A DNA stretch of 64,000 nt, from the NCBI RefSeq assembly GCF_007829955.1, contig NZ_VIWX01000004.1, positions 124,001-188,000 of the forward strand. Reading direction: 5' to 3'. Every line of letters starts with the position of its first letter. Position 1 is the stretch's first letter. The position numbers and the translations under genes were made by a program. The notes below the pieces were generated by a model, which saw only the letters and a program-made list of their open reading frames with translations, was not told the origin of the DNA and searched no databases. Origin of the DNA: Saccharopolyspora dendranthemae (GTDB lineage Bacteria; Actinomycetota; Actinomycetes; Mycobacteriales; Pseudonocardiaceae). Below, piece by piece: positions 33,401-40,575 of this stretch.

Positions 33401-34863
33401 TGGGTGATCCGACCCACTCGCTCGGGGCTCTCGCCGCCCCGGAGTGCGAGCGGGTGATCGCGGCGCTGGACCTGGCCGAGCAGATGCGCGTACCTCTGGA
33501 GTGGTTCGCGCTGTCCGCCGGCGCGCGGATCTCCATGACGTCCGGAACCGAGAACATGGACTGGATCTCGGCCGTGCTCAAGCGGATCATCACCTTCACG
33601 CAGGACGGCGGTGAGATCAACGTCGTGGTGGCGGGCATCAACGTCGGTGCCCAGCCGTACTGGAACGCCGAGGCCACGATGCTCATGCACACCAGGGGAA
33701 TCCTGGTGATGACACCGGATTCGGCGATGGTGCTCACCGGCAAGCAGTCGCTGGACTTCTCCGGTGGCGTGTCGGCCGAGGACAACTTCGGCATCGGCGG
33801 CTACGACCGCGTCATGGGGCCGAACGGCCAGGCCCAGCACTGGGCGCCGAACCTCGCCGCTGCCGCCGACGTCCTGATGGCCCACTACGAGCACACCTAC
33901 GTCGCTCCCGGCGAACCCGGTCCACGACGGGCGGTCACCACCGACCCGTTCGACCGCGACATCTCCGACTTCCCGCACGCGGCCGACGGCAGCGACTTCA
34001 CGCGGGTCGGCCAGATCTTCTCCCCCGCGCACAACCCGGAGCGCAAGAAGCCCTTCGACATCCGCGCGGTGATGCGCGCCGTGGCCGACCTGGACCACCC
34101 GGTGCTGGAGCGCTGGGCCGACATGGCCGACGCCGACACCTCGGTCGTGCAGGACGCGCACCTCGGCGGGATTCCGGTGTGCCTGGTAGGAATCGAGTCG
34201 CACTCGGTGCAGCGCACCGGTTTCCCGCCCACGGACGGTCCCGACGCCTACACGTCGGGCACGTTGTTCCCCCGATCGTCGAAGAAGACCGCGCGCGCCA
34301 TCAACGCGGCCAGCGGGAACCGGCCGCTGGTGGTGCTGGCCAACCTGTCGGGGTTCGACGGCTCACCGGAGTCGATGCGCGAGCTGCAGCTGGAGTACGG
34401 CGCCGAGATCGGCCGGGCCGTCGTCAACTTCGTGGGCCCGATCGTCTTCTGCGTGATCTCCCGCTACCACGGTGGTGCTTTCGTGGTCTTCTCCAAGGCC
34501 CTCAACCCCAACATGACCGTGCTCGCCGTCGAAGGCTCCTACGCCTCGGTCATCGGCGGCGCCCCGGCAGCGGCGGTGGTGTTCTCTCGCGACGTGCAGA
34601 ACCGCACCTGCGCCGACCCCCGCGTGGCCAAGCTGCAGGACCAGATCGCCGCTGCCGAGGGCGCTGAGCGGGACGCGCTGACCGCGCAGTTCACCGAGGT
34701 TTCCGCAGCGGTCCGAGCGGAGAAGCTCGGCGAGGTCGCCGCGGAGTTCGACCGGATCCACAGCATCGAGCGCGCGGTCGAGATGGGATCGGTGGACTCG
34801 ATCATCAGCGCCGCCGAGCTGCGGTCCCGCATCATCGCGGCCGTCGAGCACGGCACGACCTGA
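30451..34863 (+). CDS. single-chain biotin-dependent acyl-CoA (acetyl-CoA) carboxylase
   Basis: A 1470-residue multidomain enzyme. Residues 1-~450 are biotin carboxylase (Lys163 before the Gly-rich loop TAGGGGRG; EVNTRLQVEHP with Glu294 and Arg298). A linker leads to a biotin-carrier domain with ESMKM and biotinyl Lys621. Residues ~655-880 form a helical central region. Carboxyltransferase N and C halves follow from ~905 to the end (GARISMTSGTENMDW, then VVLANLSGFDGSPESM and FVVFSKALNPNMTV). Most actinomycete carboxylases are split over separate genes. This fused order with a central domain recalls eukaryotic acetyl-CoA carboxylases and mycobacterial single-chain enzymes. Next to a PKS with only malonyl-type ATs, it probably supplies malonyl-CoA. 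GGGAGG precedes the ATG. Confidence 0.92.
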   Translation: MFSRVAIVNRGEAAMRLIRAVRDLSAEIGKPIETVALHTDADRDATFVREADVAQPLGPAAARPYLDHGVLERALVESGADAAWVGWGFVAEDPAFAELCEKIGITFVGPSAEAMRRLGDKIGAKHIAEEVGVPVAPWSRGPVTTLDDAVRIGEEIGYPLMLKATAGGGGRGIRKLSSAAELTECYERAGQEALRAFGSGTVFLERLVTGARHVEVQVIADGQGTAWALGVRDCSVQRRNQKIIEESASPVLDPDQVADLKVSAERLALAVGYQGACTVEFLYHPGERLFAFLEVNTRLQVEHPITEVTTGTDLVRLQLHVASGGTLEGTRPAEVGHAVEARLNAEDADRDFAPAPGRVARLVLPAGPGIRVDAGVSEGDVIPPDFDSMIAKIIACGSSREQALARLRRAMAETAVIVEGGTTNKSFVLDLLHRPEVIDASADTGWIDRVRAEGDLVGGRHSGVALAAAAIDGYLEQEEISRHRLLETAHGGRPQVQHDPSAPLALKLRGVGYRVSVARAGQKRFRVGISSGGEVRTAEAEVERFDAHTGRITVNGRTFKLTAAAHGPTHVIEIDDVTHLISRDEGGVLRSPSPALVVATPVSEGEVVDAGAPVLVVESMKMETVLRAPFRARISDRPVSVGSQVESGAPLLRLEPLTDGAEQSEPAAAAVEIELPAQPVLEVSERAKRGLRDLHDLLLGFDSEDQHRRRVLADYLAARAELRGGPCADELDVLAVFADLAELSRDKPRDEDDLDPAVPVHSPREHFHRYLKSLDVERCGAGEAFQAQIEQVLSHHGVTELDRAPELEIAIFRVFLALQRISDDVVVVSELLTRLLAGPPPDQPLHERARIVLQQLAGATQVLFPEVSDLTRDVLKRWFQLQIPRAARDPLHGKRTDVAQPARPTDDYQQKVLRAARRGNVYPYELIDVLTGFQGRFVEHDFDEVGVLAPVDRPKGGNTSAIIVGVVTTPTDLHPEGVTRVVLLGDPTHSLGALAAPECERVIAALDLAEQMRVPLEWFALSAGARISMTSGTENMDWISAVLKRIITFTQDGGEINVVVAGINVGAQPYWNAEATMLMHTRGILVMTPDSAMVLTGKQSLDFSGGVSAEDNFGIGGYDRVMGPNGQAQHWAPNLAAAADVLMAHYEHTYVAPGEPGPRRAVTTDPFDRDISDFPHAADGSDFTRVGQIFSPAHNPERKKPFDIRAVMRAVADLDHPVLERWADMADADTSVVQDAHLGGIPVCLVGIESHSVQRTGFPPTDGPDAYTSGTLFPRSSKKTARAINAASGNRPLVVLANLSGFDGSPESMRELQLEYGAEIGRAVVNFVGPIVFCVISRYHGGAFVVFSKALNPNMTVLAVEGSYASVIGGAPAAAVVFSRDVQNRTCADPRVAKLQDQIAAAEGAERDALTAQFTEVSAAVRAEKLGEVAAEFDRIHSIERAVEMGSVDSIISAAELRSRIIAAVEHGTT

Positions 34864-34888
34864 CATCGACCCTGGAGAGCGACTTTCC

Positions 34889-35917
34889 ATGACACAGCAG
34901 CAGAGCGCCACCCTGCCCGCTTCGAAGTTCGCGTCCCTCGACGAGCTCGACGAGGACGCCGGAAACGTGCTCGGCATCATCAACTACACCACCGGTGCCG
35001 CCGACCCCGACACGTCGCGTGGACACCTCCGGCTCGACATCCACATGGCCCACGGCGACAGCGACTCCTTCTCCGAGGTGTGGACGACGGATCTGCCGGT
35101 GGAGTCGGGGGAATCCGGTGGGATCGCCTACGCCCACGACGGCGAGCACCTGCTGTGCGCCGGCCGGATCCCGCCGGGCGACGGTTACGCGTCCGGTACC
35201 CGTGCGGCGTACGCGCGGACGTTGGAACTGATGGCCGAGCTCGGCTACCACCACTGCGCGCGGATGTGGAACTTCGTCAACCGCATCAACGAGGACAACG
35301 CCGACGGCCTGGAGATCTACCGGGACTTCTGCAAGGGCCGGGCGGAGGCCTTCGAAGCGCACCGCTTCAACGACTCCTCCGTACCCGCCGCGACCGGGAT
35401 CGGGTCGCTGGGCGGCGGAATCGCCTTCTACGTGCTGGCCTCGCGCACCGGTGCGCTGACACCGCTCGAGAACTCCAAGCAGGTCTCGGCGTACCACTAC
35501 CCGGAGCAGTACGGTCCCCGGCCACCGAAGTTCGCCAGGGCCACCCACCTGAGCGTTCCCGGCTTGGACAGCGCTTCCGGGCAGATCTACGTCTCCGGCA
35601 CCTCCAGCATCCGCGGGCACGAGACGCTGTTCGCCGGTGATGTCGAGAAGCAGACGCTGCTGGCGCTGGAGAACGTCGCGCACCTGATCGGACCCGACAC
35701 GCTCTCCCACCACCGGATCGACCAGCGCAGCACGCTGGCCGACCTCGACACCATCAAGGTCTACGTCCGCAACCACGACGACATCCCCGCAGTGCGGCGC
35801 ATCTGCGAGGAGCACTTCTCCCCCGACGCCCAGGTCGCCTACCTCAACGTCGACGTCTGCCGCGCCGACCTCTCGGTCGAGTTGGAGGGGATCGTGCGCT
35901 CCGCGAACCTCCCGTAG
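34889..35917 (+). CDS. Hyg5-type chorismatase (3-hydroxybenzoate synthase)
   Basis: A 342-residue chorismatase of the FkbO/Hyg5/XanB2 family, which cleaves pyruvate from chorismate. The fold markers MWNFVNRIN, NADGLEIYRDFC, PAATGIGSLGGGI and YGPRPPKFARAT are present. Two positions separate product types: Gly237 in VSGTSSIRGHET and Cys324 in VDVCRADLSVE. In the recalled Hyg5 structure the corresponding residues are Gly240 and Cys327, with the same spacing of 87, whereas FkbO has Ala at both positions. This predicts 3-hydroxybenzoate rather than dihydroxycyclohexadiene carboxylate. It begins 25 bases after the carboxylase stop, in the same operon, and should provide the PKS starter acid. Confidence 0.92.
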   Translation: MTQQQSATLPASKFASLDELDEDAGNVLGIINYTTGAADPDTSRGHLRLDIHMAHGDSDSFSEVWTTDLPVESGESGGIAYAHDGEHLLCAGRIPPGDGYASGTRAAYARTLELMAELGYHHCARMWNFVNRINEDNADGLEIYRDFCKGRAEAFEAHRFNDSSVPAATGIGSLGGGIAFYVLASRTGALTPLENSKQVSAYHYPEQYGPRPPKFARATHLSVPGLDSASGQIYVSGTSSIRGHETLFAGDVEKQTLLALENVAHLIGPDTLSHHRIDQRSTLADLDTIKVYVRNHDDIPAVRRICEEHFSPDAQVAYLNVDVCRADLSVELEGIVRSANLP

Positions 35918-36086
35918 TCCCGTCAACGATCCGCAACGCCGGCACCAGGTGCTTCCCGACCCGGCACCGTCGGAGGACTAGGGCTTCTCCTCGACCTTCC
36001 CGCTGGAGCGGGACAGCACGAGACCCCGTCCGGCACGCTTCCCGGAGTGCCACGTCGGCCCGCCCACACCGAAGGGTGCTTTGTCC

Positions 36087-37466
36087 ATGAGCTCGACTCA
36101 ACGGCCGATCCTGTTCGTCAGCCTCCCGGAAGCCGGTCTGCTCAACCCCCTGCTGGTGCTCGTCGAGGAGCTCTCGCGCCGGGGTGTGCCGGACCTCTGG
36201 TTCGCCGCGGACGAGAAGGCGCGAGCCGGGGTGGAAGCCGCTCAGGTCGGCTCGCCCATCCAGTTCTTCTCCCTCGGTGAGGTGACCCCCGAGATGTCCT
36301 CGGTCACCTGGGACGACGAGACCTACCGCAGGGTCACGCAGCGCTCGCGGTTCAAGGCCCACCGCGCGGTCATCGAGCAGACCCATCGGCCCGAGCAGCG
36401 GGTGCCCAAGTACCGCGCCTTGGAGGAAGCGGTCGACAAGGCGCAGCCGGCGCTCATGGTCATCGACTGCATGTGCCGGTTCGCCCACGAGCTGGCGATG
36501 ACCGAGAAGATCCCCTACGTGCTCAGCGACACCTTCGTGCCGAGCTACCTGCTCACCTCGCCGGTGCCGATCGGCAAGTCCTACACCCCAGCGGACTTCC
36601 CCGCTCCGAACTCGGGGCTGCCGCTGCAGATGAACGTCCGCCAGCGCCTGGCCAACCGGTTGTTCAAGTGGCGCACGCTGAGCCTGGCGTTCTCCTCGAT
36701 GATGAAGGAGCGCAACGCGCGCGACACGCAGGTGCGCGCCGAGCTGGAAATCGACCCGGCCTCATTCGGGCAGTTCACCCGGATCGAGGCGGCCGAACTG
36801 GTGCTGTGCTACGCCGTTCCCGAGATGGACTACCCGTTCGAGATCCCCGAGGTGCTGCACACCGTCGGTGCTGTGGTCCCGCCGTTGCCGCAGGCGCCGG
36901 GCGAGGAGCTCACCCGATGGCTGGACGAGCGGGAGTCCGTGATCTACGCGGGTTTCGGGACGATCACGCGGCTCACCGCGAAGCAGGTGCGCTCGTTCGT
37001 GGAGGTGGTCCGCCGCCTCGACGGCCGGCACGACGTTCTCTGGAAACTCCCCCAGGACCAGCAGAAGTGGCTCCCGGACGACCTGCCCGGCAACCTCCGC
37101 ATCGAGGAGTGGGTGCCGTCGCAAGTGGACGTGCTGGCCCACCCCCACGTCAAGGTCTTCTTCACCCACGGCGGCGGCAACGCCTACACCGAGGGCGTCC
37201 ACTTCGGCAAGCCCATGGTGATGCGACCGCTGTGGGTCGACTGCTACGACCAGGCCGTGCGCAGCCAGGACGTCGGCGTGAGCCTCACCCTCGACAAACC
37301 GCACGACATGGATCCCGACGACGTTCTCGACAAGCTCACCCGAGTGCTCGACGGCGCCTCCTTCCGGGAGCGCGCCGAGCACCTGGCCGAGCTCCAGCGC
37401 GCCGCCGGAGGCCGCACCACCGCGGTCGATCTCATCCTCGGACTTCCCGCGCTCACAGTGGATTGA
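36087..37466 (+). CDS. GT1-family glycosyltransferase
   Basis: A 459-residue glycosyltransferase of the UGT/macrolide-GT superfamily (GT-B fold). The N-terminal acceptor domain starts RPILFVSLPEAGLLNPLLVL. The C-terminal donor domain has YAGFGTITRL, WVPSQVDVLAHP and the sugar-nucleotide signature VFFTHGGGNAYTEGVHFGKP ending in WVDCYDQ. The true ATG is at 36087 (GAAGGG ten bases upstream); an in-frame TTG lies six bases earlier. No deoxysugar genes are visible in the window, so the donor may be a common NDP-sugar, or sugar genes lie elsewhere. It probably glycosylates the polyketide. It ends seven bases before the P450 gene. Confidence 0.9.
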   Translation: MSSTQRPILFVSLPEAGLLNPLLVLVEELSRRGVPDLWFAADEKARAGVEAAQVGSPIQFFSLGEVTPEMSSVTWDDETYRRVTQRSRFKAHRAVIEQTHRPEQRVPKYRALEEAVDKAQPALMVIDCMCRFAHELAMTEKIPYVLSDTFVPSYLLTSPVPIGKSYTPADFPAPNSGLPLQMNVRQRLANRLFKWRTLSLAFSSMMKERNARDTQVRAELEIDPASFGQFTRIEAAELVLCYAVPEMDYPFEIPEVLHTVGAVVPPLPQAPGEELTRWLDERESVIYAGFGTITRLTAKQVRSFVEVVRRLDGRHDVLWKLPQDQQKWLPDDLPGNLRIEEWVPSQVDVLAHPHVKVFFTHGGGNAYTEGVHFGKPMVMRPLWVDCYDQAVRSQDVGVSLTLDKPHDMDPDDVLDKLTRVLDGASFRERAEHLAELQRAAGGRTTAVDLILGLPALTVD

Positions 37467-37473
37467 TGCCTCG

Positions 37474-38646
37474 ATGGACACAGAAGAGAAGCCGGTCCCG
37501 TTCATGCTCCGTCGGCCGGGAGTGTCGTTCCCGCCGCCTGAATACGCGCAGTTCCGGGAGCGACCCGGCCTGACCCGGGCGGAGCTCCCCACCGGGGACG
37601 TCGTGTGGTTGGTGACCAGGCACGAAGACGTCCGCGCCGTGCTCACCGACCCGCGGATCAGCTCGAACCCCGCGCACGAGGGCTTCCCCGCACCCGGGCG
37701 CACGGGCGGGGTGCCCGCCGCGACCGAGATCCCCGGCTGGTTCGTGTCACTCGACCCCCCGGACCACACGAAGTTCCGCAAGCAGCTGCTGCCCGAGTTC
37801 ACCGTGCGGCGCATCCGCGCCCTGCGGCCCGCCATCGAGGCGATCGTCGACGAGTCGATCGACGCGATGCTCTCCCGCGGCAACAGCGCCGACCTGGTCG
37901 AGGACTTCTCCCTCTCCGTGCCGTCGCTGGTCATCTCGGCGCTGCTGGGAGTGCCCAAGGTCGACCGCGCGTTCTTCGAGGCCAAGACCAAGGTCCTGGT
38001 GACGATCAACTCGACCGACGAGCAGCGCGACGAGGCCAGCAAGCAGATCCTGCGCTACCTCAACAGGCTCATCGCGATCAAGCGCAAGCGCCCCGGCGAC
38101 GACCTGCTGAGCAAGCTCGGGGCGAGCGACGAGATGTCGGTCCGCGAACTCTCCGGCGTCGCGATGCTGCTGCTCATCGCCGGGCACGAGACCACGGCCA
38201 ACAACATCTCGCTGGGCGTGATGACCCTGCTCTCCCACCCCGAGTGGGTCAACGACGACCGGGTCGTCGAGGAGTTGCTGCGCTACTACTCGGTGGCCGA
38301 CATGGTGGCGCTGCGGGTGGCCACCGACGACGTCGAGATCGGCGGGCAGCTGATCAAGGCGGGCGAGGGCGTGGTGCCGCTGGTCGCCGGCGCGAACCAC
38401 GACTCGACCATCTTCGAGCGGCCCGACGAGTTCGACCCGACCCGTTCCGCACAAGGTCACGTGGCCTTCGGCTACGGCGTGCACCAGTGCCTCGGGCAGA
38501 ACCTCGTCCGGCTGGAGATGGAGGTCGCCTACTCGAAGCTGTTCGAACGCATCCCGACGCTGGAGATCGCGGTCCCGTTGTCGGAGCTGCCCTTCAAGTA
38601 CGACGGGATCCTCTTCGGACTGCACGAGCTTCCGGTGCGGTGGTGA
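37474..38646 (+). CDS. cytochrome P450 (CYP105-like) tailoring enzyme
   Basis: A 390-residue bacterial class I P450. The oxygen-activation helix reads LLIAGHETTANN (residues 236-241 AGHETT). The ExxR motif lies in EELLRYYS. The haem loop is FGYGVHQCLGQNLVR with the thiolate Cys339. Length and the MLRRPGVSFPPPEYAQFRE-type N-terminus suit the CYP105/107 range of antibiotic-tailoring enzymes. It is co-transcribed with the glycosyltransferase (seven-base gap) and followed by its ferredoxin. The likely role is hydroxylation or epoxidation of the polyene or aryl chain. No ferredoxin reductase is encoded here. Confidence 0.93.
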   Translation: MDTEEKPVPFMLRRPGVSFPPPEYAQFRERPGLTRAELPTGDVVWLVTRHEDVRAVLTDPRISSNPAHEGFPAPGRTGGVPAATEIPGWFVSLDPPDHTKFRKQLLPEFTVRRIRALRPAIEAIVDESIDAMLSRGNSADLVEDFSLSVPSLVISALLGVPKVDRAFFEAKTKVLVTINSTDEQRDEASKQILRYLNRLIAIKRKRPGDDLLSKLGASDEMSVRELSGVAMLLLIAGHETTANNISLGVMTLLSHPEWVNDDRVVEELLRYYSVADMVALRVATDDVEIGGQLIKAGEGVVPLVAGANHDSTIFERPDEFDPTRSAQGHVAFGYGVHQCLGQNLVRLEMEVAYSKLFERIPTLEIAVPLSELPFKYDGILFGLHELPVRW

Positions 38647-38697
38647 CGGTCTCGCACCGGAGCGACCGAGGTGTCCCCGCAGAGAGGTGAGGAAAAC

Positions 38698-38895
38698 ATG
38701 GCTCAGATCGTCGTGGACGTGACGCGGTGCGTCGGGGCGGCGCAGTGCGTGCTGTCGGCACCCGACCTGTTCGACCAGGACGACGACGGATTCGTGATGT
38801 TGCTGGAGGAACGGCCGTCGGGGGAGTTGGAGAAGTCCGCCGGCGTGGCCGCCACGCTCTGCCCGTCGCAGGCGATCACCGTCCAGGAGACCTGA
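38698..38895 (+). CDS. [3Fe-4S] ferredoxin partner of the P450
   Basis: A 65-residue ferredoxin that passes electrons to the P450. The cluster ligands are in CVGAAQC (C-x2-A-x2-C) and the later CPSQAI. Ala in place of the second cysteine of a 4Fe set indicates a 3Fe-4S cluster, as in other P450-linked ferredoxins. The ATG at 38698 is chosen because GAGAGGTGAGG lies just upstream; the in-frame GTG at 38671 is less likely. It ends the operon, with a hairpin shortly after. Confidence 0.93.
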   Translation: MAQIVVDVTRCVGAAQCVLSAPDLFDQDDDGFVMLLEERPSGELEKSAGVAATLCPSQAITVQET

Positions 38896-38909
38896 ACAGT
38901 CCAGGTGTG

Positions 38910-38939
38910 GTCCCCGGTCATCTCGTGGTGGCCGGGGAC
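38910..38939 (+). terminator. terminator of the carboxylase-to-ferredoxin operon
   Basis: GTCCCCGG (38910-38917) pairs with CCGGGGAC (38932-38939) around a 14-base loop that can add one or two more pairs. It starts 15 bases after the ferredoxin stop codon. Confidence 0.65.
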
Positions 38940-39091
38940 TTCGTCTGTCCTGTGGCACTGAACGGGCGTGTCTTCTCCCTTGACGAAACTGGCTCCTCGT
39001 AGGCAATTTCGCCTGTTTCTGGGATGGATCACCCGATTTAGTGATCGGATTTCGCTCGTGCCCTCGAACGCCCTGGTGCATCATTTAGCAC

Positions 39092-40414
39092 ATGAGTTCG
39101 AGGACGCCTGTGGGGGCCGCGGTGGCGACGGCCAGGGCCGCGGTTGCCGCGGTCCTGGCGTCCGCACCGCACACCAGTGACACCGAGTTGACCGAATCGA
39201 TCGTGGACGCCGAGGCCCTTGCGCGTCTTGTCCAGTCGCTGCAGGCGAACCTGGTCGCCGAAGCCGACCGGCGCTCCCTGGCACGCGCTCAAGGGGCGCG
39301 GGACACCGCGACCTGGTTGCAGGACCGGCTGAAGGTCGATCCCGGGCAAGCACGCGCCCGGGTCGAGGTCGCCCGTTCTGCGGCTGGTCCGAGCCGGAAA
39401 GCCTTGTCCGACGGTATGATCAGCCTCGATCACGCGCGAGTGATCGCTGCCTGCGTGCGGAAGCTGCCCGGCACCGCTGCCGGTGAGGCGGCGAACGTCG
39501 AGCGGGTTCTCACCGAACAAGCACAACGCTGCCGGCCGAGTGATCTGCGTCGGCTGGCCGATGGCGTCAACGCCACCTTCGACCGCGGCACCGCAGTGCG
39601 AGACGAACACGCCCAGTTCGAGTCTCGAGAACTGCACTACATCACCACCGACGACGGCACGGTGATGATCAAAGCCCGGCTCGACAAGGAAAGCGGGCAG
39701 AAGTTCATCGCGGCCATCCGGCCCTTGTCGAAACCGTGCCCTGCGGCTGATGGTGAGCCCGATCCGCGAACTCCCGCCCAACGACACGCTGATGGTCTTG
39801 CCACGCTGGTCGACTTGGCATTGGGATCCGACCGCATGCCGCGCGTGGGTGGTCAGCGGGTGCAGGTTCAGGTGTCCGTCGACTACGACGATCTGGTGCG
39901 CAGCCTCGACCCTCAAGCCGAGGGTGTCGTTCCGGGAGTCTTCACCGACGGGACACCCATCACCACCGACAACGTACGCCGCCTGGCCTGTGACGCCGGG
40001 ATCCTCCCGATCGTCCTAGGTAGCGACGGGGTGGCGGTGGACTACGGGCGGGAAGAACGCACCGCACCGCCCGTCCAACGCGCCGCACTGTTCCGGCGGG
40101 ACGGCGTGTGTGCCTTTCCCGGGTGCGAACACCCGCCCGGGACTTCGCAGGCACACCACATCCGCCACTGGCTCGACGGCGGTGCAACCGACCTCGACAA
40201 CATGGTCATGCTCTGCGCCTTCCACCACCGCACCGTCCATCACGACCAGTGGAACATCGTGGTGGAGAAGGGGCGCCCGGCGTTCATCCCGCCCGCGCGC
40301 GTGGACCCGTCACGCACTCCACGACCCGCAGGTGCGGCCAGAACCACCCTGCACCGCCAAGTGAATCGGGGACTGGTTCCACCACCACGGCAACCCGTAC
40401 CGACCCACAACTGA
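39092..40414 (+). CDS. DUF222 / HNH endonuclease family protein (13E12-repeat type)
   Basis: A 440-residue protein. Residues ~5-300 are a DUF222 domain (LVAEADRRSLARAQGARDTA, then LAHARVIAA-like helices). Residues ~320-390 are an HNH nuclease: RRDGVCAFPGCEHP, then AHHIRHWLDGGATDLDNMV and LCAFHHRTVH. These genes occur in many copies in actinobacterial genomes, and their role is unclear. It sits alone between the ferredoxin and PKS genes and has terminators on both sides. It has no logical part in biosynthesis, so it looks like a genomic passenger inside the cluster. ATG at 39092. Confidence 0.9.
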   Translation: MSSRTPVGAAVATARAAVAAVLASAPHTSDTELTESIVDAEALARLVQSLQANLVAEADRRSLARAQGARDTATWLQDRLKVDPGQARARVEVARSAAGPSRKALSDGMISLDHARVIAACVRKLPGTAAGEAANVERVLTEQAQRCRPSDLRRLADGVNATFDRGTAVRDEHAQFESRELHYITTDDGTVMIKARLDKESGQKFIAAIRPLSKPCPAADGEPDPRTPAQRHADGLATLVDLALGSDRMPRVGGQRVQVQVSVDYDDLVRSLDPQAEGVVPGVFTDGTPITTDNVRRLACDAGILPIVLGSDGVAVDYGREERTAPPVQRAALFRRDGVCAFPGCEHPPGTSQAHHIRHWLDGGATDLDNMVMLCAFHHRTVHHDQWNIVVEKGRPAFIPPARVDPSRTPRPAGAARTTLHRQVNRGLVPPPRQPVPTHN

Positions 40415-40533
40415 CGCGCTGTTCCCGGGATCCGGCCACACCGTTGTGGCCGGCCACCCCGACATGCCTTGAGAAACCTGCTGTTTGACAACTCAAGAGA
40501 GACGAGCAGTCCCCGATCCGGACGGCAACGGGT

Positions 40534-40567
40534 GTCCGCGGTGCGCGCCCCACCGCGCACCGCGGAC
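40534..40567. terminator. bidirectional terminator between the HNH and PKS genes
   Basis: GTCCGCGGTGCGCG (40534-40547) pairs perfectly with CGCGCACCGCGGAC (40554-40567) around a six-base loop. It lies nine bases beyond the PKS stop codon on the minus strand and serves the convergent HNH gene as well. Confidence 0.8.
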
Positions 40568-40575
40568 CTCCCCGA

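Noticed and set aside
31834..34203. 789-codon minus-strand frame inside the carboxylase gene
   Set aside because: It is antisense to a clear multidomain enzyme, shows His/Arg/Gly-rich low-complexity translation and has no ribosome site.
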